Below, piece after piece: positions 1 to 13,683 of a stretch of DNA of 64,000 nucleotides. The translations under genes were made by a program, and so were the position numbers. The notes under the pieces were generated by a model, which saw only the letters and a program-made list of their open reading frames with translations, ran no database searches and had not been told where the DNA came from. The stretch is from Zopfochytrium polystomum (lineage: Eukaryota; Chytridiomycota; Chytridiomycetes; Chytridiales; Chytridiaceae): positions 1-64,000 of the forward strand of contig JAIVFJ010000001.1 of NCBI GenBank assembly GCA_025765615.1, in the 5' to 3' direction. Position 1 is the first letter of the stretch. Each line of letters begins with the position of its first letter.

Positions 1-1504
1 AGAAAAAAGAAGAGCGGGCTGTTGATTACTGTAAGAATGTTAATATTACCCCCCTCGCGATCGCTTTTCCGACGGGCCGACAGTTTTGTGTTCGTGAAGG
101 GGGGGGCGGCCGGAGAGGACCCCACGCAAGGTTGGTTGTACATACATAGTGCAAACTGTTCATTCACACTCAGATTGAATATCTGAAGGGCCCTGGCACG
201 ACGAACGGGGGCGGCGGTAACGATAGGAGGTTTCCTGGTGACGCGACAGGTTCAGGTTCTGGTGCAGCCCATTTCGGCCCGTCTATTTGATTTTGCGAGA
301 CCCCTTTCACAAAGATATCATTAGGCCCACAGGGAGCGTGGCTGGGAGGAAACCTTTGAATATCACTTGCCTCCTGAACTGGACGTCAAAAATAGCTGTT
401 AAGCGGGCGAGCAGTACGGGCAACAGTGAATCTTTACTCGCCGTAAACAGTTTCCAAATATCAAGGTATGAAATATTGAAGATGGACAGCTCGATGAGGA
501 TTGCTAGCTGTTGCAAACCGACCGCATTTGTCGTGAGAAACTTGTCACACTCCGTGACAGAACCACTATCGCCTACAACCGGCTGGAGTATTGGTGCTCG
601 AAACTTTTTCTACGCGAAGAGGACCAAGGGTGAGGCGAGCAGTTGCGAGCGATGCGGCGAGCGGACCGAATGCAAGCCAGGGGCGGTGGGAAGGCGCGGA
701 CAGCGTGGGTAACGAGCCACCACCAGCCCTTGCCCCCCGCGACAGTCGCCATCTCTCGGTCGCCTCGCCTCCTCGGGCAACGGTGCCGAGCTTCCAACCG
801 CGTCGCAGTCGCTGTCCGAGGCCGCGCCAGACACCGTCAGAATTGCCTTAGTTTTTCTTTTTTTTGTTTTGAAACTGCAGCAAGAGTCGAAACTATCCGA
901 ACGGCATCGATGATGGCGTTCGCGTCATTCCGCTGCTTAATACAGTAATGACTCCTCGCTGACATCGCAGCTGATCGACCGGAGTGCGGGCGAAGTTGGG
1001 CTCGGTGGATGCATGACAAGTGTTTTGCACTACCCAACAATCTTTCCCTGTTTGGCCGCGCAGTGTAACCCTAACCTGTAAACGACAGGCTGGATTGCTG
1101 CGGGCGAGGCTCCAGTCGTTTGCGACCTGTGCTGGCTTACCTTCCCGATGGCTCAGTCGCTCCAAAAGCCGTTTGGCGAATCGCAAGCAAGGCTACCCAT
1201 CACTGCGTGAAGTTCAAGGCCACGTCGGAGGACTTCGTGCGACGCAACGAGGAACGGCCTTGAGACCGCCACCCTCCGCTTCCCCATCATCGGCCCATCC
1301 CTCGATTATCCCCACTCGTGCTGGTACGACCGCAATCTCCCCCGTCACACTGCTCCTGCGCTGCGATATCGCCCACGCGCGCTCCTTTACGGGCTTTGCG
1401 CGATTTCCGTCTGCTTGTTCACAACACCGTCGAAGTCCTTGAACGTCTGGCGGGCTGTGGCGCAGTTTGTATGGGCAAAAACGCACATTCACACACACAC
1501 ACAC
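1..1504. other. No recognisable gene; upstream region
   Basis: No open frame here resembles a known family, and codon structure is poor in all six frames. The last bases before the first gene are a short CA microsatellite (about 1490-1505), which sits in the presumed 5' untranslated region of the DUF4246 gene. Confidence 0.4.
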
Positions 1505-3124
1505 ATGGCGACAATCAACCTCGACCTCTTGTCGGTGGTGCTCACGACGACCCCTTTGCACCACGATCGCTCCCACTTGAGCATTGCAGACTGGGCCAGC
1601 CTTCGGGCCACCTGCAGGCTGCTCTGCAGCTCGCTCGGCCGGCTCCCTGGCGAGCCAGACACAACCCTGAGCCTGAGCGACCCGAATTGGCCGTCCGGCA
1701 TCTCCCCGATCGACCCGGCTCGCGGCGTCTGGGTCCTCACGCGCACCAGCAACATCGTCTCCGCACTCGACAGCGACTACATGTATGATAAAGAAAGCAT
1801 TCCAACGGGAGATGGGGGACTTCTTGGACTGGCCGGCTGTGGTTACTCGCTGTTCAGGATCTCGCACATTCCGTCGAGAGCCGAGATGAACCGGGATGGA
1901 TTGAACGTCTGCGTCTGGGTGGACTCGGAGAACGGCTGGGTGAGCGGGCAGATGAAACTTGCAAAGTCAGGCCGTCTGGGTATCATCAGCACCTTTCCAT
2001 GGAAGATCCGCAGCGTTGCGCTCACGACGAACATGCATTGCCGCTGGGGCGATGGAGGAGAACTGACTATCGAGTACCCGGTCCGCTACGCGCCAGAGCT
2101 TGATGTCCCGGACAGCCTGCGCCTCCGACTCGTTGAGACTGCCCTCGCGATCGATGCCACCGTGCAGGACGTGCAGCAGAACGGCGTCGCCAGAGACATC
2201 ATCGATCCGGACCTCTTCCCAAACTACTTCTTGGATGGCCGATCCGGCATGATCCGGCGGGTCCACGAGCGCATGAACAAACTGAACTTTGACAACGGCG
2301 GGATAAGCAGCGAATCGCGTGAGAGACACATCCAGTCTGAGCTGAATGCCGGGCGCATCCCGACCGTCCTGCTGCCGAGGGAGTCGTACCATTGGATCCC
2401 TTCTGACGTCGACGTCTCCCGTCAGGGAAAGGTCCGCTTCCTCTCGCCCATCCACAACCTGCCGCAGCGGTTCTCCCACATGGAGAACGACCTCGCCACC
2501 CTGTTTGAAAAAATGCTGCCGCTCTTTGACGAAAGCATCCTCCCAGGCCGCTCCAACCACCAACGGCTCCAGGTCATTGTCAAGATGCAGATGTACGAAA
2601 TCCCACCGCACTCGACCTACACGGGCAGGTGGCACCTGGAGGGCCAAACCGAGAACATTGCCGCCGCGGGGGTCTACTTTCTCCAAGTCGACGACGGCCT
2701 TCGTGGAGGACACTTGAAGTTCCGGCCGCGCTTCCTTCCGTCGTACGACTTTGAAAACCTCACTCGCGCCGTCGCCGTGGTCCAAGGCACGGCCGTCTGC
2801 TTCCTGAACACGCTCCCGCACAGGCTCGCAAAGATCACAAACCCCACCGCCGCGACGCTCCGCAGGCTGTTTGTCAACTTTTTTGTCGTCGACCCGGCGT
2901 GTCCGCTGCCCTCCACCGCATCCGTCTCCGCCCCGAGCTCCGCGACGCTCCAGGAGGCCAAGGACAGGCGAGCGGACGAGCGGGCCGCGATGGCCGAGGC
3001 CGTCAGCGGGTGGGGGTTCATACACTGGGGGAACGTCGGGAACCTCGAGTACCTCGATGAGTGGACAAGGCTGGGGTTCGAGGACGAGCACAGCGTCAAG
3101 CCGGACACCATGTCTGAATCCTGA
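1505..3124 (+). CDS. F-box-like / DUF4246 2-oxoglutarate-Fe(II) oxygenase-like protein
   Basis: Intronless 539-residue protein. The N-terminus (about residues 1-45) has the leucine-rich pattern of an F-box-like segment. The rest follows the fungal DUF4246 family, a predicted 2-oxoglutarate/Fe(II) dioxygenase fold: a YHWIPSDV block, an IHNLPQR block, then RWHLEG with His377 and Glu379, a GVYF strand, and a distal LPHR with His439 followed by a VDPACPLPST end block. His377, Glu379 and His439 are the likely metal-binding set, by analogy with the family; this is inferred. The substrate is unknown. The ATG at 1505 is preferred because the frame upstream of it is only CA-repeat-encoded His-Thr. An AATAAA lies about 100 bp after the stop. 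The F-box call is weaker than the DUF4246 call. Confidence 0.75.
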   Translation: MATINLDLLSVVLTTTPLHHDRSHLSIADWASLRATCRLLCSSLGRLPGEPDTTLSLSDPNWPSGISPIDPARGVWVLTRTSNIVSALDSDYMYDKESIPTGDGGLLGLAGCGYSLFRISHIPSRAEMNRDGLNVCVWVDSENGWVSGQMKLAKSGRLGIISTFPWKIRSVALTTNMHCRWGDGGELTIEYPVRYAPELDVPDSLRLRLVETALAIDATVQDVQQNGVARDIIDPDLFPNYFLDGRSGMIRRVHERMNKLNFDNGGISSESRERHIQSELNAGRIPTVLLPRESYHWIPSDVDVSRQGKVRFLSPIHNLPQRFSHMENDLATLFEKMLPLFDESILPGRSNHQRLQVIVKMQMYEIPPHSTYTGRWHLEGQTENIAAAGVYFLQVDDGLRGGHLKFRPRFLPSYDFENLTRAVAVVQGTAVCFLNTLPHRLAKITNPTAATLRRLFVNFFVVDPACPLPSTASVSAPSSATLQEAKDRRADERAAMAEAVSGWGFIHWGNVGNLEYLDEWTRLGFEDEHSVKPDTMSES

Positions 3125-3222
3125 CCGGAAGTTGCAGGAGACGCGAGGCGTGGTAGACTCGATGGCGCAGAGCAGGAAAGTTTTCTCAGCAGAAACGCGG
3201 GGTACACACATCTGCTTTCACA

Positions 3223-3228
3223 AATAAA
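3223..3228 (+). terminator. AATAAA polyadenylation signal
   Basis: A perfect AATAAA lies 99 bp past the stop of the DUF4246 gene on the same strand, at a sensible place for 3'-end formation. Confidence 0.5.
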
Positions 3229-3902
3229 ACCCCAAAGTATCATCACGAAGAAGGCAGATGCAGATCGTGGTTTGTTGTGTGCTCTTGCAAATCATTTCGC
3301 GCTAACTTTCAGTCAACGAGTCTGTATGAGCCACCGACGCAGCTTCCGGCGCCACTCACCTTGTTCCAACCTTGCAACCCACCGCCACCACCGACCAAAA
3401 AGCCATTGAAGGCGGGGATCGCACGCAAAGCAGCCGCTAATCCTGAAGTACACAACCTCAATCAGCGAGAGATGAACGCAGTCGCCACCGCAGCTGCCAC
3501 CCTCGACTTTGACGACCGCATTATGAACTGCCGGCCGTTCGCGGTGAGCTTGGGGGGGCCGCGTTCGTTTTGCACTGCTCATTTTGGCGCTCAGGCTCAC
3601 CCAATGCCTTTGCAAAGCGGCCACAAACGCAATAACCCAAAACAGATTTTTTTGGGCTCCGTTTTGTAGGGCGTGGCTGTCCTTGTTCGAGCTGTTGTGC
3701 GGCGACACTTTTCAATGCTGTAGGATGCCTTGACCCAATAGGTCGAACCCGCACACCCTCGTATTTTCACCGCTCCGCACGCGTGTAAAGATCTGTTATG
3801 CAAAAAAAAAGACAAACCCCCAAATAAATAATCCAAAGAAAGACTACTAAACAACCACCACCACCGACCACCGTTTGCTAACCCCTACTTTCCCCTCCCC
3901 CC
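3229..3902. other. Intergenic, nothing recognised
   Basis: Short frames in this stretch are proline-rich or low complexity and match no family I recognise. The convergent Cys-rich gene ends at the right border. Confidence 0.4.
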
Positions 3903-4781
3903 TTATTCCGAACGATGCGGGGAGACGGCCAGCCCGCACAGCGCCTCGACACTGAACGCGCTCGGGGGTGTCCGGGCCGCCGCGCGCGGGACCTCTTTCG
4001 CCTTGCTACCTTCTGCGGTCGTTCTCGTCGCCGTCGCCGTCTTCGCAATTAGTGGCGGCGGCGGCGGAGGCGGCGGGGGCGGCACGTACGTATTCGGGCC
4101 GCGGATACGTTGGCGCGGTCCACCCAGGTTGTTTTTGTGGCAGCGTCCCTCGGCCGCGCACAGCCTGCAGCCGACCTTGCGGCGGCGGTGAATGCAAATA
4201 GATCCTCCGCCGTGGCCGAGCTCGAAGCATGTGATGCACTGGGATCTACGGCGGTTGTGCGGGCACGGGGCGGCGGCGCGGGTGGCGGCGGCGGTGTTTC
4301 GTGGTGTGGTTTTGGGTGTGGTTGTTGGGCGGCGGGGTGGTTTTGGTGTGGACGGGAGTGTGGTGGTGGTGGTGGTGGTGGTGGTAGTGGCGACGGATGG
4401 GGTCGGGGTTCTTGTGGGAAGGCCGAGTGCGGGTGGTGGTGGTGGTGGTGTGTTGGGCGCGGGATCAAGCTTGCACGGTGGCGGGGTAGGGCTTGCGGTG
4501 GGTGTCGGGTGCGTGAGGGAGTGCGGCGACGGAGGCTTTTGAAATTGAAGCGGCGTGGATGGTTGAACTTGCAAGACTTCTCGCGGGTGGTTGAGGTGTG
4601 GCGCCAAGAGCTCGAAGGCGCCTGCTGCGAGGCCGTTCTGGATCAGGTGGTGCGCGGGCACGGCGATTTGAAAGACGAGGTTGATCACGGGGCCTTGTTG
4701 GGCCGCCGCTCGCACAATGGGTGTTGGGAGCAGCTGTTGTTGCGGCTCGTGACTGAACTGGTCGAGGCGGAGAGCCTGCAT
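3903..4781 (-). CDS. Proline-rich protein with paired CxHx6CxxC motif (paralog A)
   Basis: A 292-residue protein starting at ATG 4781. Residues 75-165 are Pro/Thr-rich and probably disordered. At 173-208 lie two copies of C-x-H-x6-C-x2-C separated by ten residues (Cys173, His175, Cys182, Cys185, Cys196, His198, Cys205, Cys208), inside an Arg-rich context, which suggests a small zinc-binding module. A conserved IRGPNTYV block followed by a polyproline run comes next. A paralog at 8807-9763 has the same modules in the same order. Similar short Cys/His repeats occur in protist and algal proteins, but I cannot name the family. Function unknown; a nucleic-acid or protein-binding role would be a guess. 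No intron is needed. Confidence 0.55.
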   Translation of the reverse strand: MQALRLDQFSHEPQQQLLPTPIVRAAAQQGPVINLVFQIAVPAHHLIQNGLAAGAFELLAPHLNHPREVLQVQPSTPLQFQKPPSPHSLTHPTPTASPTPPPCKLDPAPNTPPPPPPALGLPTRTPTPSVATTTTTTTTTTLPSTPKPPRRPTTTPKTTPRNTAAATRAAAPCPHNRRRSQCITCFELGHGGGSICIHRRRKVGCRLCAAEGRCHKNNLGGPRQRIRGPNTYVPPPPPPPPPPLIAKTATATRTTAEGSKAKEVPRAAARTPPSAFSVEALCGLAVSPHRSE

Positions 4782-4865
4782 CGTGGTCCTGGGGTGGGTT
4801 GCGTGGATGAAGAGCTTGCTGCGTTTTTCTCAGGTGTTTTTTTTTTCTTTCTTTTTTTTCTGATT

Positions 4866-8360
<3,495 letters not shown>

Positions 8361-8806
8361 TGTCCCCCCTACTCCCGAACGGCCCCGGCAACACATGCGC
8401 TCGAGACCCCCAGCAACCGCCTGTCCCCCGAGGGGAGGAAGGATTTTTAAGCAATGACGTCTCTTTATTCTATTTGTCCTTCGTCCCCCTCTTTTCGCAA
8501 AGAAAGAGTCTGCGACCGGACTTTTGCAGCAGCGGAAAACCTAGAGAAGCAAGAAACGGCTGTTTGCGTCTCCAACTGGGCCAGAGAGCGAGTTTTATTG
8601 TACGGTCGCGGCAATGGCGCCAGTTGAACACCTCCCACACATAAATAAATTTCCTGGACTCCGCCAAGAAAGCGGGCTTATGCGGAAACAGGCAGATCTG
8701 GGGGACCGCCTTGATAGCAGTATTTTCGGTGTGTAAAATTTGAGTCAAGGGATGGCATGACTTTTTTTTTTTTTTTTTTTTTTGAGGGCGGGAGGAGAAC
8801 CCACCC
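8361..8806. other. Spacer between repeat array and Cys-rich paralog B
   Basis: Contains a poly-T run at about 8762-8783 and no recognisable gene. Overlapping frames here read through the homopolymer and show no family similarity. Confidence 0.4.
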
Positions 8807-9763
8807 TCACGCGCCGCCGCCGATGCCGCCGCTGCCGCTGCCCGACTCCCTCCGCCCCCACTTGAAGTCATCTTCGTCGTCGTCGACCTCCACCGCCGCT
8901 GCCGCCGCCAGGGCGCCGACGATGCCAATCCGCCACCGGTCCGCGCTCGCGCGGTCGACGATCACCCTCGCGACGGACCCAGCGGCCGACGACGACGACG
9001 ACGACGCGGTTGCCGTCACCGACGGGACCGGGGGCGGGTGGTGCGGAGGCGGCGGAGGTGGCGATACGTACGTGTTGGGGCCGCGAATCCTGCGTCGCAA
9101 CAGAGTCGACCGATCCGTCGGAGCATCCGGCGCGTTATTTTCTTCTGCATCGTTGGCGGCGGGTGTCGATCGCGGCGACGCGCGACACACGCGGCAGACG
9201 GCGCGACGGCGGCGGTGGACGCAGATGGATCCTCCGCCGCGGCCGAGCTCGTAGCAGAGGACGCACTGGGAGCGGCGGCGGGAGTGCGGGCAGGGGGCTG
9301 CGGAGCGGCGCGGGCGGCGCGGGCGGGGTCCGGGGGGCTGTGGTGGTGGTGGTAGTTGGTGGTTGGAGGGGGGAGGGGTCGGGTTGGGCGGTTGGTTTTG
9401 TGGTGGGCGAGGCCCGGATGGTGCGGTTGGGCTGCCGAAAGCATGCGTGGGAGGGGTATCGGTATCCTCTATGGAGTGCGTGGTGGGGCGAACTTGGTTC
9501 GCTCTTGTTGTCGGCAGGGCGATCAAGGCCGGCGGGAGGTGCGGGTGGTAGTAGTAGGCGGCGGCGGAGGGGGTGGCCGTCTGCGCGAGAAAATGCCGCT
9601 GGTTGTGCTGCAGTGATGCCGGGTGGAACTGCGTTGGAAGCACGACTTGGTAAAAGATGCCGGGAGGCGGTAGTAGCATTTGCGGAGAGAACGGCGGAAC
9701 TCGGGGCGGGAGCGTGCCGAGTGGCGGCGGCGGCGGGGACGGCGATGTTGGCGAGGCGGGCAT
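8807..9763 (-). CDS. Proline-rich protein with paired CxHx6CxxC motif (paralog B)
   Basis: A 318-residue protein from ATG 9763. Residues 1-155 are Pro-rich. The double C-x-H-x6-C-x2-C module starts at Cys158 and is nearly identical to that of the paralog at 3903-4781, including the spacing of ten residues and the GGGSIC core. It is followed, after a longer acidic/Asn linker, by the same IRGPNTYV block and polyproline run. The C-terminal 60 residues (Ser/Ala/Asp-rich) have no counterpart in paralog A. The frame stays open upstream through the GT microsatellite at 9911-9952, but that part encodes only His-Thr repeats, so the internal ATG is preferred. Function unknown. The two genes lie in the same orientation on either side of the repeat array. 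Confidence 0.55.
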   Translation of the reverse strand: MPASPTSPSPPPPPLGTLPPRVPPFSPQMLLPPPGIFYQVVLPTQFHPASLQHNQRHFLAQTATPSAAAYYYHPHLPPALIALPTTRANQVRPTTHSIEDTDTPPTHAFGSPTAPSGPRPPQNQPPNPTPPPSNHQLPPPPQPPGPRPRRPRRSAAPCPHSRRRSQCVLCYELGRGGGSICVHRRRRAVCRVCRASPRSTPAANDAEENNAPDAPTDRSTLLRRRIRGPNTYVSPPPPPPHHPPPVPSVTATASSSSSSAAGSVARVIVDRASADRWRIGIVGALAAAAAVEVDDDEDDFKWGRRESGSGSGGIGGGA

Positions 9764-9906
9764 GCCAAGTGTGTGGGTCTGGGGTTTGGGGTCTGGGGTC
9801 TGGGTCTGAGGAAGCGTTTTTGAGTGACTGAGCGAGCCGAGCGAGTGTGTTTGTGAGCGTGTTTGTAAGTGTTTTTGTGTGAGTGTGAGTGTGAGTGAGT
9901 GAGTGA

Positions 9907-9910
<4 letters not shown>

Positions 9911-9952
<42 letters not shown>
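9911..9952. repeat. (GT)n microsatellite
   Basis: Pure GT dinucleotide run upstream of Cys-rich paralog B, preceded by GTGA repeats from about 9880. Confidence 0.95.
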
Positions 9953-9955
<3 letters not shown>

Positions 9956-10050
9956 AAAGGCGTGTCTGGCCCCGTAAATAATTGCATGTGCGTGTGGAGG
10001 TTGGGCGCGTGCAAAACGCACTCCTTTGTTTGTTTATTCAAACACGCGCA

Positions 10051-10052
<2 letters not shown>

Positions 10053-10087
<35 letters not shown>
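10053..10087. repeat. (CT)n microsatellite
   Basis: Pure CT dinucleotide run. The region 9953-10837 around it holds no recognisable gene; it is the shared upstream region of paralog B and the SDR gene. Confidence 0.95.
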
Positions 10088-10089
<2 letters not shown>

Positions 10090-10837
10090 TAATATCCTTG
10101 CGGATATTAATATTGGCCGGAAAGCCCTCCAAACATAACTTAATTCGGTCGTGCCTATGTCCATTGCTTCATATCTTTGCCCTGATCATTTGTGGAAGGT
10201 CCGCAAAGCGGGCCAAAAAAAGTACGTTATAGAAGAGCAGAAAACGGCTGCGCTGAGCGTGAGCCTGTCGCGTCACCGGAAAACCAGATGATCGCACGAG
10301 CTACCACCTTCTGAACATTCGATTACCAAGAATCGCTTAGCCACGCTTTCAAAACTGTTCGCATGTACATGTACACAGGGATATCAGGTTGGTTATGCGA
10401 CATTAACTTTGAGATCGAATTAGAGTTGCCCTGCCTCAAAACTGGGGTATCTCGCATCATGCGAAGCCTGTTATCTACCATTGGTAATATACATAAACTC
10501 CCCACCATTGTAACGAAGCGGTTTAGTGACATGGAAATGGTTTTACTGTCAGTTTGTTTGTTTTCATCTCATCACGCCCGTCACGGACCAGACCAATTTG
10601 CGCAGTTCTCCGCAGTTGTCCAGTCGCATCTCCGCGCATTCTTACAAATCCTCCCATCCAAAAAGAAATGATAAAAGCACCCGCATCCGCAGGACTTGCC
10701 CCTTGCTTCAACCCGTTCACCTCAAAGAAAGGTCAAACCAAAAAAAAACAACGCCCTCTCACACCCTCAATCGAGCCTCGTTACCCCGAATTACTTATCA
10801 TGCAACTTGTCCTTCACTTGAAAGCAGACCCCAAGCC

Positions 10838-11573
10838 ATGCCATTTGATCAAGTAGTCCTCATCACCGGAGCGGCCAAAGGCATCGGTGCCGCCATCGCC
10901 CGAGCAATCGCAGCGCCCAAGACCGCCATCATCATCAACTACAACACGTCAACCGCCGCCGCCGCCGCCCTCGTCACGGAGCTCACGGAACTTGGTGCCG
11001 GCGCCGCGATCGCCGTGCAAGCCGACATCTCGACAGCGGACGGCGCCGCCACGCTCATCTCCGCGACGGTCGCCCAGTTCGGGACGATCACGGGGCTCGT
11101 CAACAACGCCGGGATCTACGAGTCAGCGCCGGCGTCGGCGGCAGCGGCGCACTTTGAGCGTGTGGTGGCGGGCAACGTGATGACCTTTCTCTACGTGACG
11201 GCCGCAGCGGTTCCGCACCTCGCCGACGGCGGAAGCGTCGTCAACATTTCGTCGGCGGTCACGCGGGTGCCTATCGCAAATCACACCGCTGCTGACGGCA
11301 TCCAAGGGCGCGATGGACGCGTACACGAGGGCGCTGGCGGTTGAGCTTGCGCCGCGGCGGGTGCGGGTGAACGCGGTTTTGCCGGGGATGACAAAGACTA
11401 GGTCGGACTTGCCGGCGGCGGCGGAGGCGATGGCGGCGAAGGTGACGCCGTTCGGGGAGATTGGGAGACCCGAGGATGTAGCGGCGGCGGTGGCGTTTTT
11501 GCTGGATCCAAAGAGCCGGTGGATTACGGGACAGAGCGTAGGAGTGTCGGGGGGCATGGCTTTTTCGTACTGA
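10838..11573 (+). CDS. Short-chain dehydrogenase/reductase (frame break in this assembly)
   Basis: Classical SDR of about 245 residues, the usual family length, from ATG 10838. Visible motifs: the TGAAKGIG cofactor loop near the N-terminus, NNAG mid-chain, and VNISS carrying the catalytic Ser. The family resembles 3-oxoacyl-ACP reductase/FabG-like enzymes, with NAD(P)H as the expected cofactor and unknown substrate. The frame breaks near 11290; the second half (TASKGAMDAYTR onward) continues in the next frame from about 11292, consistent with one extra base. In the continued frame the catalytic Lys is present, but the position four residues before it is Leu, not Tyr, so either the break hides the Tyr or the active site is lost. 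The C-terminal SGGM end is normal. Confidence 0.75.
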
Positions 11574-12713
11574 AAAGAAAGGAGGCGAGGCTGAAAGTTT
11601 GTGGACTGGGATTTGAGGTTAGCTTTGTTTGTTGCACCTTTGCTTATGCTTATCTGCGCCATTTTTTGATATTTTCTTGCTTATTTATTGTGTGCAGCAC
11701 ATTTCGCAGAAAGTGAATGCCAATGGCCAGCACTCGAAACCTTTTTGAAGAAATACAGACGTTCAACAGCCGTAAATGACCAACGAGTCAGTCCGCTGCC
11801 TTCTCACAGAGCGTTTCGAGTGGTCAGCAAGACTCACGACGAGCGAGATAGTAGCCGAATTAGGACGGATATGGGATCCGTTGGGTAAGCACGTGGGGCT
11901 CAGTCGCGTTGTGGAAGCTTCGGCTGCTTCCTTTGTTCACCCTTCAGTTGGTTATTTCCCTCTTTTGGGGTCCTGTTGAAGGGTCTTGTGTCCCATTTGC
12001 TGTCAATATTCTTTTCTCCTTTTCTGTCTTTGTTTGCATTGAGTGGTCCCGTGCGACCCGCTTACCGTCTTCCGCCGCTTCGTCCTCCGTCGTCGTCATC
12101 GCTGCCTCAGCTCGCGTACGTTAGACCTGGGGTCGCACGCCCATCGTCCGCCAGGTGTAGGTAGGTAGTCCCACCGAGACTTCCACAGCATGCCTTGGTG
12201 CTTCGTGCTTTTTTTTTTTGCAGTCTGCCCAAGCGCCAACCTTTCGGTCGGAAGGGGCTTTTTCCCGCTCTTTTCCGCTCTTCCCACGAATCTCGAGCTC
12301 ATTGATGTGTGCCGTCCTCTGGTTTGAAGATTTTTTTGTTACTGGCACAAACCAAGAAGATCCTGCGCGGAAATGAAGATCTCTGTTGCTAGGAGCACCT
12401 CCCCCCACCACCGCGAGGGTATATAAATCCGTTCACTTGCCGAATGCTGCACCCATTAAATAAAAAGCCAACATCAATTCTCTCAACACTCTTTTCCCAC
12501 ACTAACACGCTTCTTCAAAACCGGTCTCGTCGGTAAATGGGCCTCAAAAGATATCAAAGCTCCTTGCGGGCGACCTTCTTGAGTCGGTCACTCAACACAA
12601 AAACCCACCTGGAATCACGAAATGAATTTATTCAACTTTGCACCGACCACTCAAATGAACTCAGGATCAGGTGGCGAAACAAACCAACTTAACGTACACT
12701 GAGCGTCTCCATC
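11574..12713. other. Intergenic between convergent oxidoreductase genes
   Basis: About 1.1 kb with no family-like frame. It contains AT-rich stretches, including an ATTAAATAAAAAG near 12455 that could serve 3'-end formation. Nothing else recognised. Confidence 0.35.
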
Positions 12714-13575
12714 TCAATTGACCAATGCAGCTTTGACGGCCTCCTCGACGTGACGCTTCCAACTGCACGGCTCGTGTCCAAGGAGCTCAACCAGATCTGC
12801 CTTCTCCACATACAGAGCGGCCGCGCGACGCAGCGACGTCACACTGAGCAAAGACAGCGGCGGCGGGTGGCGCGAGTCCCAACCCCTCCAGATGCTTGGC
12901 GTAAACGTCCTTGGCGACAACCGCCGACACAACGCTCCTACCCGCGTGCACCGAGATCTCCGCCGCAAGGTCATCAAGCGTGACCGCCTCGCCGCCGAGC
13001 TCGTACGCGGGCTTGACCGGCTGGCCGCTGGCGGCTTGGAGCGCGGCGGCAACCGTGGCCTCCGCGTAGTCCAGACGCGTTGCAGGCGACACCTTCCCGC
13101 CCGCGATCGCGTTGACGATGGCGCCGTCCGCGAGGATGGTTTTCAGCAGCTCCGTCCAGTTCTCAAGGTACCAGCCGTTGCGGAGGAACACGTGCTGCAA
13201 GCCGGATGCAGCAATGTACTCCTCCGTCGCCTTGTGGTTGCCCGCGGTGCCGAGCTCGGTGGTCGGGGCACGGAGGATCGAGGTGTACAGGACGGTGCGG
13301 ACGCCGGCAAGCTTTGCGGCGTCGACCACCGCGCGGTGCTGGCGGAGGCGGTCGTGGAATTCGTTGGAGGAGATGAAAATGAGAGTCTGGACGCCTTGGA
13401 GCGCCGCGGCGAGCGTTGGGACGTCCGAATTGTAGTCAAAGCGGCGCGCCTCGACGCCGTGAGGGACTTTGGAGGTGTCCCGCGCGAGCGCCACGAATGG
13501 GACGTTCTTTTGCACGAAGAGGTCGACGATGATCTTGCCGAGCCCGCCGGTGGAAGCAGAGACGGCGATGGACAT
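12714..13575 (-). CDS. NmrA-family NAD(P)H-quinone oxidoreductase, QorB-like
   Basis: Similar along its whole length to bacterial QorB (quinone oxidoreductase 2), an atypical SDR that binds NADPH and reduces quinones. The N-terminal Rossmann loop is ASTGGLG, followed by an ALQGV-FISS strand, a QHRAVVDAAKLAGV helix, an RNGWYLEN block and a TRLDYAEA block, all at QorB-like spacing. ATG 13575 aligns with the QorB start; the frame upstream lacks an ATG. Near 12830 the frame breaks at a GC-rich run: the last ~37 residues (from ALYVEKADLVELLGHEP to the stop at 12714) continue in another frame, consistent with one extra base. Bacterial-type QorB in a fungus suggests horizontal transfer or a family expansion; this is inference. 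A TATTTATA-like box lies about 100 bp upstream. Confidence 0.8.
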
Positions 13576-13674
13576 GTTTGAGATCGAGGCTTTCAGATCA
13601 GTTGATTCGGACGGCAATGGGGGCTGGGTTGGTTTCGGAGGTGGTCTTCGTGCTATGGGTGGGGAGCGATGATT

Positions 13675-13683
13675 CTATAAATA
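13675..13683 (-). promoter_or_regulatory. TATA-like box upstream of the QorB-like gene
   Basis: On the minus strand this reads TATTTATAG, about 100 bp before the predicted start codon, a plausible core promoter position. Confidence 0.4.

Noticed and set aside
1967..3211. 414-residue minus-strand frame
   Set aside because: Antisense shadow of the GC-rich DUF4246 gene; no domain in it.
8470..8928. 152-residue minus-strand frame
   Set aside because: Crosses a poly-T run (poly-Lys) and overlaps Cys-rich paralog B; no family match.
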